DNA of 64,000 nucleotides from assembly GCA_963920575.1 (NCBI GenBank), contig OY986968.1, forward strand, positions 22,512,129 to 22,576,128. Reading direction: 5' to 3'. The DNA is from Narthecium ossifragum (taxonomy: Eukaryota; Streptophyta; Magnoliopsida; Dioscoreales; Nartheciaceae). The position numbers and the translations under genes were made by a program. Under the pieces are notes generated by a model. That model worked only from the letters and a program-made list of their open reading frames with translations, was not told the DNA's origin and searched no databases. Below, in pieces: positions 47,031 through 58,508 of the stretch (its first letter is position 1; each line of letters begins with the position of its first letter).

Positions 47031-49278
47031 TGTGAGGACCTGCTCCTCTAACCTGGCTTGAATGCGTAGCTCATGGGCCGTGCCATGTTGACATGTTTCC
47101 GCGTCGAGCGCGATCTGTTTGATCGCATTATTAATTTTTGGACCCCAACGACAATTTGGTAAATTGCACCTTAGCGTTCGGTTTGACACCCGCGTAGTGC
47201 ACACACTGTCTTGGATTGATGTATGTGATTGATTAGATCCTTATAGGCACTCTCGATCGGAAGATTGGGAAAGATTGAAACGGACGGTCGATTAGCACTG
47301 TAGCAGGTCGCTCACTGTAGCAGGGCGGTTCACTAGACCCTTTAAATAACCCCCCCCCCCCCACCCACTCGAAGTCATCTTCAGCTGGTTGAGCGACATA
47401 TTAGCGTAGTAACGTAGGGTTCTTGCCTTTAGCTTCAGTTAGCTTGCTTTAAGCTAATCTATGGTTTAGTTTGATTGTTCTTTGATTTCTTTGTGATAAA
47501 ATGTTCTTCTAGGATTGCTTAATATCTTATTGAAGTTTCTTTGGGTTTTACTTGGATTTAATCTGGATTTATGCAAGTTTTTCCTGGATTTTTAGTCGGA
47601 TTCCTGTCTAATAGAAACAGCTGTGTGTTTTAGCTTGTTTTCTGGCTTGTATGTGCCTGATCTCAGTTTATCTTCAACATTAATGTTGTAGATCTCTGTG
47701 TTAGCTTTCTCATCCAACTTGTTTCAAATTTTTTGGATTTATGTACGATTTTTGGTAAATTAAATGACTGGACTATGCAGAACATAGTTCCCCGATTTCT
47801 GCCTTACCCAGGCTCCGTGGTCGACCGTCACATAGACCGTGAGCCTCAAAATCCCCAGAATAGCTTCTCAAGGCCGATCCATGGATCGACCGCCATTCCC
47901 ATCTTTTGTTTAACTAGGCTCCACGGTCGACCGTCGCATAGACCGTGAGCCTCTGTTGCCACTTTGGTTCCCCATGGTCGATGCTCCGATCGGCCGCCAG
48001 CTTTTGCCTCACCTTAGGGTCGATCGTTGCATCGACCGCCTTCGTTAGATAGGGATTTTTTGTGTTTCTTTGATTGGGTTTCTTTCATGATAGATAGCCA
48101 ATGATATTGGGAAGCATGTATGCTATCATTAGTGGATTTTCGAGGGTTTTGGCGAGTGTTTTGGATGCGGTTTGACATTAGACATAAATTGTGAAATCCT
48201 AGTTTTATATCAATGTTCGCATGTTGTAGATTTCATTTACTGTTGTTAGCAGCATGTGGTTCCTCTGTACGAACTAATGCTTATTTATGTATGTTCACCC
48301 TTTAGGGCTAGCAATGATGTTAAGCCTAGACATGTATACTGCTTGGCATAAGGTTGCATGTTTTGATTTAATTATGTGTGTGTGATCATTGCATGCACTT
48401 TTGTTTGCATTAGAAGCATTAGGCTAGGTCGTGGGCGATGGGTTGATTGCCGATCTGAGGGATCGGGCAGTTCGAATCTAGCCTTAGGACAGAGGCTGGG
48501 TAGTAAGGTCTAGGACTTGGAATTGTCTTGTTAATTCTAGGACTTGGAATTGTCTTGTTAATATTATGTTATCGAGGATTTCTGTTTATTTGGCTATAAA
48601 TTATTCTGATTGAGGTTTAGAGGTCGTGTCGTTACTCCAAGGCCAAGTGCTAAGGATGGTTGTTGATGCGTTCCCGACATGGTCCCCAAGTGTAGTGATA
48701 CTGCTTTGGTAAAGGTTATCCCGCATGATACTGTTCCGCTGCCTCTTGGTAACATGGTCAAGACAGAGGTCTCATGCCGGGAGCCCTTGGGACAGCGATT
48801 GGGTTATGGGACCCTTGGCATACCTTAGACTTAGTGGGGGAAATGATATTGTTGTTATTTTCTTCCCTTTAGTGTGACATAGACTAGAACCCTACTGAGC
48901 TTTATTGCTCACTCCTACCCGGGCTGCGTTTACAGGTTCAGGCGCCAATGCTTTCGTAGCTCCTAGCGGATCAGCTTTTGGTGGCGCGTCGACTTCTGGA
49001 GGCGTTTGAGGTTTCTGGGGACTCCACTGTACTTTTGGTAGATTTTGTACATAGACATCCTTCGAGGATTATATAAATGTACAATTTCCCTCTTCGAGGA
49101 GTTTTGATAATATTGTATCAGTATTTTTTGGTTTAATATTGGAGATTACAGTTTCAGCCTCAGATAAATTATTTAAATTAGTTGTGATAATTGTGTTTAA
49201 ATGCACCATTGATGGATTTAATAGATTAGGAACCCTCACGCCCCGAACTGGATGAGTTTTTTGGGTTGGGGTGTGACA
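47031..49278 (+). mobile_element. LTR of family B, copy 3 (2,248 bp)
   Basis: It starts TGTGAGGACCTGCTCC and ends GGGGTGTGACA, matching the other family B LTRs at both edges. It follows an integrase remnant in the same orientation, as a 3' LTR should. Its repeat array differs from those of the other copies: GGTCGACCGT/ATGGATCGACCGCC words at 47810-48055, downstream of the presumed TATA region (TTTAAATAACC, 47342) and a 12-bp C run. No clean 5-bp duplication is seen. Confidence 0.78.
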
Positions 49279-50145
49279 ACTTACAGAGATTCCTGGCGGC
49301 ATCAGCAGACAGCCGATTGTGCTCCAGAGGCCGAATTCCAGAGTTGTGCGAGGACATCATGCGAGAGGCTCACTCTTTCCTTGTTGATGTTCATCCCAGA
49401 GGCATGAGAAAGTATCACGAACTTTGTCATCAACATAGGTTGCACCAGATAAAGAGGTCAGATGCAGAGTTCTTTCCTCTTTACCTCATTTGTCAGGAGG
49501 TGGAGGTGGAGGTGGAGTATCTACAGACAACATGCTTATTGCGGCCTTTCTAATGCCAGAGTGGATGTCATAGCATGACAGACTTTATCATCAGGATATA
49601 AAGGATGTCGAAAGACTTCACATGATTTGGGTTGTTATTGCCGATTGACCAGATCAACACATATACTATCTATGAGTATATGTGTCGCATAGGAGTCCAC
49701 ATGTCAGAGAGGTGATCAGATTGTGTGATGCTTCAGCCTCCATCATTTCAGATCATGATTCCAGATTCATAGACAAACTCTAGTACAACTCTCAGGAGCC
49801 CATGGCCATTTTATTGATTATCAGCATAGTATCTCGTGGTAGAGATAGATAGACGGTCAGAGAGGACCATTTAGATCTCGGGTGACGTGCTTAGAGCATG
49901 TATTGTTGATGCAGATATCAAACGATGAGATCACATCCCATCATGGGGTCCAAGTGGTTCCTACCCCGGAGTGTATCTTCAGTTGTAGCTATTGTGGGCG
50001 TTGGTGCCCTTTGTTTGCATGGTCGCTCAGGTTGTGAGCGTGCTAACTTTCTTGTATTGTGTAGGTGTGTCTTGTTCCTATTTTTGTTATTTTTGGCCCT
50101 ACTCTTATGAAATTTCAGGACAAAATTCCTTTATGGGTGATAGGT
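49279..50145 (+). pseudogene. Decayed integrase remnant preceding the outer 3' LTR
   Basis: Plus-strand reading gives GRIPELCEDIMREAHSF, VHPRGMRKYHELCHQH and LICQEVEVE at 49330-49520, the HHCC zinc-binding start of Ty3-type integrase, followed by core fragments (ISDHDSRFIDKL near 49750). There are several stops. The end at about 50110-50145 (AATTTCAGGACAAAATTCC) corresponds to the pol/polypurine-tract boundary before the 3' LTR. Confidence 0.75.
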
Positions 50146-50794
50146 TGTGAGGACCCGTACTTCCAACCCAGTCCGACTGCGTTAGATCGAGTGTCTGGCT
50201 TTGTGGTCTGGCTCAATTGGCCTTGGTTTGTGATTGGTTGATCGCATTGCTGTTTTTGAAACCCCAAGGGTAATTTGATAAATTGCACCTTGGCGGTCGG
50301 TTTCACAACCGCGTAGTGCACAAACAACCCTATAAATGATAAATGTGTATGTTAGAACCATAGGCGAGCTTAGGATCATAAGATCCGAGTTCGGGTGCGA
50401 CAGCTAGTTTTTAGGACAGCTGTCAGCCCAAGGACGATCGATTGGGTTTGAGGTCCGCACCGATATTGAATTGCCTAGATAAAGACGCGAACCGACCTAG
50501 TACCGACCCATCAATATTGTTGACCGATTGATCGGACTGTGGCTCTATAAGAGCCCGCAGAGCCTCTATTTTTCCGATTTTTCTTCTTCTCTCTACCGAT
50601 CCTTAGATTTCTTGAAGGGAGCTTGATCCAAGGGCTTGAGGAGGTTGCCAACAAGGAGAGAAGCAGATCTAAATCTTGCCTACATGGTTTAATCAAGGAT
50701 TAAACATGGACTAGGGTAGTTTGGTAGGATTCTTCACCTTTAAGCTTGTTTAGGTGTTCTTAGCTAATTGGCTGCTTAATTACTTGATTAATCT

Positions 50795-50994
50795 NNNNNN
50801 NNNNNNNNNNNNNNNNNNNNNNNNNNNNNNNNNNNNNNNNNNNNNNNNNNNNNNNNNNNNNNNNNNNNNNNNNNNNNNNNNNNNNNNNNNNNNNNNNNNN
50901 NNNNNNNNNNNNNNNNNNNNNNNNNNNNNNNNNNNNNNNNNNNNNNNNNNNNNNNNNNNNNNNNNNNNNNNNNNNNNNNNNNNNNNNNNNNNNN
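50795..50994. other. Assembly gap, 200 N
   Basis: Exactly 200 unknown bases, likely a placeholder of arbitrary length. Sequence on the two sides is not contiguous within the LTR. Confidence 0.98.
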
Positions 50995-51597
50995 ATGTCG
51001 GCCGCTCTGGCTACTCTGGGTCGCTCTTGAACACCTTCATGCAGAGTTCTTACTCAATGGCCTGGTGGGTGCTCTCCGCGACGCGGTAGGCCTCCTCGAT
51101 GCTCACCTCGCTCTTGCACGTGCCCCCGGAGGGCGGCGGGGTGGTGGCGATGGCGGCACGGAGGAGGCGGAGAGATACGTAGACAGTGAGGGGATCTACG
51201 GCACCGGCGGGGTGGTGCACGTGCCTCCTCGAGCACATGACGGACGGATCCGTGCTTCCCCACGGAGATCGTCGACCTCTGCGAGGGGATCTACGGCACC
51301 GGCGGCGGCGACGCTTACACCGTGCAGCTCGCCATCGATGGACGTGATGCGTGCTCTCTCTCCCTCCCGTATCTCTCTCTCTCTCACTTCCCATGTTAGC
51401 AAACCAGTCAAAATTGAGGAAAACCGGTCAAAATTGAACACAGCTATTGGTTTGCCGTTAAAAGGCAGTAACGGCGTCGGATGATTGGTTTATACTGCAC
51501 TATTATATAACTTGAAACATTTTTTAATAATTGTTAAATTACGTAGTACTAAACTGCAAAACTCAGAAACTACAGGGTATCAAACTGCTTTTTGGCC
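50995..51597. mobile_element. Right part of a probable Pack-MULE-like insertion carrying a gene fragment
   Basis: This GC-rich block is foreign to the surrounding LTR. The left 370 bases look coding, with a duplicated phrase GGGGATCTACGGCACCGGCG (51191 and 51284) and, on minus, an open stretch reading CKSEVSIEEAYRVAES. The right 200 bases are AT-rich and end ACTCAGAAACTACAGGGTAT...CTGCTTTTTGGCC, in the style of plant Mutator-like terminal repeats ('...constant reading: cannot-to-count' low-complexity TIRs with GGCCAAAAA ends). LTR sequence resumes right after it. The partner terminal repeat would be inside or left of the gap. The parent gene was not recognised. Confidence 0.5.
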
Positions 51598-52492
51598 TTA
51601 TTTTATAATATTATTGCATTTTTGAAATCTTATCCATGTGCGTGTGAACGTACATATAATTGATTGCATTATATACATTCTAGACTAGGCGTGGGTGGTG
51701 GGTTGATCGATGATCCGGGGGCTCGGGCAGCTCAGATCTAACCGTAGGGCCGAGGGTTGGTAGCAAGGTTTAGGACTTAATTGTATGATAGTCTATGTTA
51801 TCGATAATACTGTCTAGTTGGCTGAAATTACTCTGATTGAGGTCTAGAGGTCGTCTTAGGTTTCAGCCTCAGACTAAGATTGGTAGGGGGAGTTATGTAT
51901 CTCTATGTGTTCTACCCCTGTTGTTTCAACACTGGAGTGCTTTGTTTGAGAGGGATGACTGTTGACAGTGGAGGTTATCAGAGTGCGTGCCCTGGAGTAG
52001 GCGGTGTTTGTAACGTGTGTTTTTCCCCTAAAGATGATATGGAACCTAGGACTTTATTGTTCCCTTCCATTCTGAGTGACGTAGAATAGAATCATGTTAA
52101 GCTTATCGCTCACTCCTATCCGGGCTACATTTTGCAGGTGCAAACACCAGCTTTTCTTCCATAGCACCAGCTGGATAGGCTCTTGGTGGCGTGTCGACGT
52201 TTGGAGGTGTTTGAGGTTTCTGGGGACTATACTGTACTTTTGGTAGTTTTTGTATACAGACATCTTTCGATGTTTATATTAAATGTATAATTTCTCTTTT
52301 GAGGATTTTTGGCATTTATGTATAAATCGATAGTTTGTGATCCTTATTAAATTAATAGAAATTTCAATTTTGCCCATATGAATTGTTAAATTTTAGATGT
52401 ATCTTTTTATTATAAATACGCCACAAATGAATTGAGTAGATTTGGAACCCTCACCCCCGAACCGAATAAGTTTTATGAATCAGAGTGTGACA

Positions 52493-54825
52493 TATACCGA
52501 TGAATTAGAACAATTAATCGATATCTCACTATCAATTAGACTGTGTGTGTAACATACATGATTTCAATGGTATACACAAACGAGCGCTTAGATTTCCTCT
52601 CAACCGAGAAAGTCAAAAGTTTAGACAAAAACATAGAGCAGCTCTTAAACAACATCTTAGCATCATTACTTCTGTACGTCTGCTTTCGTAAAACACTTGG
52701 CTTTGCATGAGAACACATGAAGGCGCATGATCTAAGATCTCATGCACATGTCATGATCTAAGATCTCATGCACATGCATGATCTGAAAACACATGCACCC
52801 ATACACATCCATTATCTAAGCTCACATAAAAGTAAAAGACCAGTGGGCCTCTCTCATGAACTTGATTGTGTCCGTACAAACCGCAAATAAAAAAAAAATG
52901 ACATCTTATACTGTTGATTGACAATAGTTAAATTAGTTAAAATGTCAAAATCAAGAATATGATAAGGTTGAATTCTTTCAAACACTCAGTTCGAACATAG
53001 GTATCAAATTAAATAGAAAATGTGATCAAGGTCAATTAAAATATATTTAAGTGGATAGTAGCGAATAAAACTAGAGATAAATCTAGATTACTCTTAAATA
53101 AAATCTAATTAAATCTGAGATCATCTAAATCAACTAATTAAACCAGGAAAACAAAGAAAAGTACTTTAAACTAATTAAATCTAGATTATTTCTATGTTAA
53201 TCCTACAATCAGAAGGAATGAAAACTATTTAAATCAAACTAGTTTAACTTAATCTAAAGATTCATCTAAACTAATAAAACCTACAATAAATGTAGATTAA
53301 CCCTACAGTAATCCTATGTTAATCCACTGGAGAAGAAAGAAACTAAGATTATTAAACCATATTAACTAGATTAATCTAAGAAAACAGTAAAGAAGAACAG
53401 TAAAGAACTGAACTATCTATATTAATGGAAATAACTTACAAGTACAAAAGGAATGCAGGAATCCATGCTTGAAAGCTGGTTACAAGAGTGTCAGAGAAAT
53501 TATAGTAGTAAAAGGCAGGCTATTTATATCTAATGAACTAATAACTACTCCCACCTTAAGTGATTATGGCGCAAGTGTAGGAGATCATGTTGTAACTACG
53601 CTACAACTGCTCCTTCCACGTTCAGTTCTGGATTGGTGATCACACGTGGCCGATGATCCTTCATTACACACGTCATGATTACGTTGGATTACTTATCGTT
53701 CATTGTCCATGTCATAATTGCACGTGCTTCAAGATCCTAACTAGCACATATTTTAATTATTTTTGGCCGATAGCTTTGACTGGCTTGCTTCATCATGACC
53801 TTTGGTCGATCATCTTTCTTTACCTGCTTCACACTTATCTTTGGCCGATGATTTGGCTTCATGGCTTACAAACGATGCTCCGTCCCTGCACATCAACATA
53901 CGATCGTCCATTTGGGCGCTGGTTTGCATCTGGATGATGAAGCCATGTACTCATCGGTCATTGCTACTTTGTTTACGTGTCCATCATTAATTGCTTAACC
54001 ATTATTTTGACTAACGAATACAAAGTACGTACAAGTATTTACATAAGAAAAGAAGACTAGAAGAAAGTAAAGAATACTGAACATAAAACAAATTTCCGAA
54101 AGTGACATGGAAGTAGTTCATAATAAATAACGTACTGCACGTTGACGCTGCCACAGCCCTGATAATTTTTCGAATTTGTAAAAGTCAAGTAGCAGGAGGG
54201 CATCTGCTTACTTTATTGTTTCAAAATGGGCTTCATATTGTCATTCTCATGCATCATATAATATTGTTGGGAGCGGTTGTATGCATTCACTTATCAATTG
54301 TTATAAGCAACATTGTTTTAACTTATCAATTGTTATAAGCAACATTGTTCCCATAAACAATCAATAACCGACGAGATCAACCAATACCGACGTATATGTG
54401 TAATGCTGGTCAAATATACGGTATGTTGATTGCTCAAGCGATATGATCAGTTAGGTGATTGATCAACCAAATCTAGTGATTGATAAATAATGTTGATCGA
54501 TGAAAAGGATGTCATATCTCTTTTATATGCTGATGTTATCAAAGAAATGGAGAACGTAGAAGTTAACAATACACATGAGGCCGATGAGTCGCCCAGATGG
54601 ATTGTGCAACAATTAGAGAAAAAATAGCATATCATTATCTAGACAGTTATGGGGTGGTTCCAGGCAGTTATTTAGAGTCTGTAATAGCTATAAGTAAGTA
54701 AAAAATCATTATAAATGGATCTTGCACCCTCAATCCAACCTACGTGCGTGGACTTCTTTTATGCATTATGCTTTTGTTTAGTGGGCTCCATTTTTCTGTA
54801 AGCGTCCTTTAATTAATGCAATGTC
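52493..54825. other. Intergenic AT-rich DNA with short tandem repeats
   Basis: The right flank of the LTR nest. No gene is recognised. Repeats: CATGATCTAAGATCTCATGCA in two to three copies (52727-52785, quoted to 20-21 bases in part); AATCTAGATTA-type degenerate words at 53040-53350; TTTGGCCGATGAT-like words at 53760-53870; and an exact 31-bp duplication containing CTTATCAATTGTTATAAGCA at 54290-54350. Parts may be old LTR sequence. Confidence 0.45.
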
Positions 54826-56356
54826 TGTCACACCTCGACCCAGAAAACCCATCTGGTTCGAGACGTGAGGGTTCCTACTACTATTCACTCCCATTCTGGC
54901 ACGATAAATTACAAATATCATAAATAATTTAAACAATTTGACTTCCAATGATAAAATTGTAATTCTAACAATCTACTAACAATCTAAAACTCAAGATCAG
55001 AAGAAACATGATTCTATTGATTTAACATCAGCGTTGTACTATTTAGACATCGAGTAGATATCTATATCAAAATTCCTTAAGGAGAAAAATTATACATTTA
55101 AACAAATCCTTGAGGGATGTCTATAAAGAAAAATTATCAACGAGTACAATAGGTGTCCCACAAAAACCTCAAGCGCCTCTGGAAGTCATCGCATCATTGA
55201 AAGCTGATTCAGCTGGTACTACTGAAGAAAAGCTGGCGCCTGCACCTGCAAAACACAGCTCCGGTAGGAGTGAGCGACAAGCTCAGTAGGGTTCTCCTCG
55301 ACGTCACACTGAAAGGGAGGAAAATAACAACAATGTTGTTTCTCCGCCTAAGTCTAAGGTATGCCAAGGGTCTCATAACCCTATCGATGTCCCAAGGGCT
55401 CCTGTCATGAAACATGTCTCTTGAACATGTTACCAAGAGGCAACAGAACAGTAACATGCAGGATCACCCTTGCCCAGCAGGATTCCCATGCCTGGGGACC
55501 AAGTCGGGAACGCATCTACAACCATCCTTAGCACTCGGCCTTGAAGAAACGACATGACCTCTAAACCTCAATAGCAATATCATTGTAGCTAACTAAACAT
55601 TATCCTCAATAACATGAGGATTCCAACAATACAATCACGCCCTAGACCTTGCCACCCATCCTCGGTCCAAGAGCTAGATCTGATCTGTCCGAGCCCTCAG
55701 ATCGGTGATCAACCCATCGCCCACGCCTAACCTGAAATGCCTCTAATGCATACAGTGCATGTACCTATACAAAGATCTAACCTAGATGTCAGTATATGTC
55801 ACATCAACATTAGAAGTTCAACATGTTAAGCAGATAAAATGTGCAAGAGAATCCAATCCGATTCTCAACAAGAGTCGGCATCGCAGTGCCGCTATACAAT
55901 AGTCTTTGGTGCAACACATGCACGCAATAGGCTAAGGTTCCACAGTTACTCTGCGGATAACTGGTCTACAAGTAAAACGATGGAGCTATCAACCAAGTAA
56001 CCAACCAGATCAAACATCCAATCATTCCATACTACACCCCCGACGCACGCCGGCACCTCCGGCACACACCGGCTATCAGTTGGACTATTAATCAAAGCGG
56101 TAAAGAGCACACTGTCGGCCCATCTATACTAAGTATGCAAGGACACACCTTCGGCCCATTAATCTACTCATTCTCGGGAGTCATCACCCTCCCAGTTAAC
56201 CATAAAGCAATAAATAGCTATGTACATGGGTTATGAGAGTTATTAAAGCAATCACAAACTATACGCACATGTATATGTAGCGTTCTTATCGAGAAACCGT
56301 TTGAAACCCTTAAACATCGGCAAATCAGTCCAAAATCCCGATTAAAATATTATAAT
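54826..56356 (-). mobile_element. LTR related to family B, minus orientation, incomplete
   Basis: The plus-strand start TGTCACACCTCGACCC is the reverse complement of a family B LTR end, and the next 900 bases match that family in reverse (GGGTGATCAACCCATCGCCCACGCC-type block near 55690-55735, quoted in part). Homology fades after about 55750, where an unmatched segment with GGCACACACCGGC words leads to the next LTR at 56357. No internal domain is seen. Confidence 0.6.
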
Positions 56357-56636
56357 TGTGAGGACCCATTCCTCTAACCTGGCTCGACCACGTAGGTCGG
56401 GGTCGTGCCCTGTTGGCTTGTTTCCGCGTCGAGCACGATCTGGTTGATCGCATTGTTACTTTTGGACCCCAAGGGCAATTTGGTAAATTGCACCTTGGTG
56501 GCTTGCTTCACGCATGCATAGTGCACACACGGTCGTATGTATTGTATTTGTGCTTGTTAGAACCCTAGGCGAGCTCGGGATCAAACGATTCGAGCTTAGG
56601 CGCGATAGCTGTCCTTAAGATAGCTACCATGCCTCG

Positions 56637-56950
56637 GACGATTGATCGAGCTTAATGTCAGCACCGCCGTGACGTGTCTGGATAAGGACACTGAACCGAC
56701 ATTGAATGATCAATCGGTCCGAGGGACAATCGATCGGTCCGAGGGACAATCTATCGGTGACGTGGACGATGGATTGACCTTTAGGGCGATCGATCGACCC
56801 ATGGGACGATGGATCGGGCTTGACGTTAGCACCACCGTGACGTTTCTGGATAGGGATACTGAACCGACGTTGGACGAACGATCGGTCCGAGGACCGATCG
56901 ATCGGTGATGTGGACGATTGATCGACCTGTGGGGCGATCGATCGGTTTGA
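56637..56950 (+). repeat. Tandemly duplicated GATCGATC array upstream of the TATA box in family B copy 4
   Basis: Two units (about 56637-56803 and 56804-56949) each read from a GACGAT(T/G)GATCG(A/G)GCTT start, through CACCGTGACGT, to GGGCGATCGATCG(A/G) near the end. GATCGATCGG occurs several times in each. The array ends just upstream of GCTTATATGAG. Confidence 0.8.
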
Positions 56951-57629
56951 GAGCTTATATGAGCCCGCGGACCGCCTCTGTCTCCGTTTTTTTTCTTCTT
57001 CCCTCTTCTTCTCTCCTCTGATCCATGGATTGGGACCATTGCAATCTCTTGGAATGCTTGCCATGAGGTAGGGGAGCTGATCTAGATCTCCTCTACACGG
57101 TTTAATTGAGAATTAAACGTGGATTTAGCTTAGTAAGGTAGGATTCATCATTTAACTTGTTTTTGATGTTCTTTAGTGATTAGTTTGATTGTTTCTTCAA
57201 TTAAAGTATGTGAGATGGTATGTTTGGGTTTGCTTAACACCTGATAAGAGTTTGGTAGGATTTGGTTTGGATTTGATGTGGTTTTAAGCAAGATTTCACC
57301 ATGTTAATTTCCGGATTTTTGGTTTAATTAGAATAGCGGTGTTCTAACGTGCTTTTCCAGCTGTACATGCATGATCGCAGTTATTGTTCAACATAAAAGT
57401 TAGAGATTGATGGCTTAGCTTTCAACTGCAGCTGGTTTCATGATTTTTGAAGCTACATAGAATTTCTAGTAAATTAAATGGTATGTATGTGCTGAAACAG
57501 GACAATTAGCTTAATTAGCGTAATTAAGTGGTACTTAATTATTAAATTAAGTTTATTCTTGTCTGAGATGATCTTAATGATCTTAGGAAGAGATCTGCGA
57601 AGTTTGGTTTCAATTCGAGTTATTTTTTA

Positions 57630-57741
57630 GGGTTATTTACTTTTGTATCCTTTGAAACTTCTTAAATTACAAATATACCCCTACAATCTTTAGCTTCACA
57701 TATATACCCTTCAAAACATTAAGAAAATGTTAACCATGCCC
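57630..57741 (+). repeat. Left terminal inverted repeat of the MULE
   Basis: It begins GGGTTATTTACTTTTG and ends GTTAACCATGCCC, mirrored by 63130-63241. It contains a C-rich TATACCCCTACAATCTTTA core. In MULEs such repeats hold the transposase binding site and promoter of the adjacent gene. Confidence 0.92.
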
Positions 57742-58016
57742 TCCGGTTAACAGTATCATGAATATTGACGGAATATGCCTAACGCCGTCAAAGAAGCCTT
57801 GTTAAAAGACAACTATATCCCTGTGCTACCGTTGTAGCATGGGTTCACATATAAGGATGATGAGGTTGTCTTCTCTACTAGATCTAGGGTTCCTACTTAA
57901 CCAGAGCTAGGGCTTCGCCATAGCTAGGGCTTCTTCTCTAGGAAGAGAGCTCGCCCCCTCATGCAACCGCCTTCTCTAGTGGCCCTTCTCTCGGTACATT
58001 CATCACCATCTTCTCC

Positions 58017-58508
58017 ATGGCCACACCGAAGAATAGATGGGCAGCTTCTGCAACATCTTCTCCTTCGCCATCAATTAGCTCGGCTTCCACCATCCATTGC
58101 AATTGCAAAGAGCCTTGTAGTATTCGCCATTCAAATCGGAGTTACAGTAAAGGAAGAGCTTTCTATGGCTGCCCACGATACAAGGTGCATTTCTCCCTTC
58201 ATTTCTTCCTTTTTTATGCAAAGAGTAATCAAAAGAGGCTATTGTTCATATTTCAGAACACCGACGAGACTGGGTGTGGATTTTTTATGTGGATTGATGG
58301 CCCCGAGCACTCAACCGTCGACTTGAAGCATCAGCTCAAAGAACTGGAGAAGGTGATGATGAATAGGATCACCTCTCTCGAAGAAAGTCTGGCTACATCA
58401 CAAATCATCATGGAAAAGATGGAGAAGAATGCTTTAAAAATGTCTTTTTGGTTACGTGCTCTGTTTATTGCAATTGTAGTAGTGTTGATGTTGGAGATTT
58501 TACTCTAA
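58017..58508 (+). CDS. GRF-type zinc-finger protein with coiled coil and C-terminal membrane anchor (second gene of the MULE)
   Basis: ATG at 58017, stop TAA at 58506-58508. A probable 72-bp intron (58185-58256, AAG|GTGCAT...TTTCAG|AAC) is a multiple of three without a stop, so the unspliced frame also stays open (163 aa); spliced it is 139 aa. The spliced product reconstitutes a GRF zinc finger: CNCKEPC at residues 28-34, GRAFYGCPRY at 46-55, then GCGFFMWIDGP at 62-72. GRF fingers bind nucleic acids. Next comes a coiled coil (about 77-116, LKHQLKELEKVMM...) and a hydrophobic segment at the very C-terminus (WLRALFIAIVVVLMLEILL). Proteins of this build are common in plants but of unknown role. 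Here it is inside a MULE, convergent with the transposase. Confidence 0.82.
   Translation: MATPKNRWAASATSSPSPSISSASTIHCNCKEPCSIRHSNRSYSKGRAFYGCPRYKVHFSLHFFLFYAKSNQKRLLFIFQNTDETGCGFFMWIDGPEHSTVDLKHQLKELEKVMMNRITSLEESLATSQIIMEKMEKNALKMSFWLRALFIAIVVVLMLEILL

Larger units (their letters stand above)
50146..52492 (+). mobile_element. 3' LTR of the outer element (family B, copy 2), with gap and insertion
   Basis: It starts TGTGAGGACCCG and ends GAGTGTGACA. Compared with copy 1, about 1.1 kb of LTR (equivalent to 32745-33870) is missing and replaced by the N gap and a foreign GC-rich segment (to 51597), after which LTR sequence resumes at TTATTTTAT. Array words ACGATCGATTGG and ACCGATTGATCGG precede TATA (CTCTATAAGAG, about 50545). 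The base after the LTR starts TATAC; the flank of copy 1 reads GATAT, or GATAC if corrected by the other copy of the nested duplication, so a shared 5-bp duplication is plausible. Confidence 0.8.

Noticed and set aside
51050..51394. Host gene on minus next to the gap
   Set aside because: The reading stretch stops within the insertion, has no recognisable domain and is bounded by a MULE-like terminus; a gene fragment is more likely.
56624..57064. 146-codon minus ORF in the LTR
   Set aside because: It is the translation of the tandem GATCGATC array in an open frame by chance.
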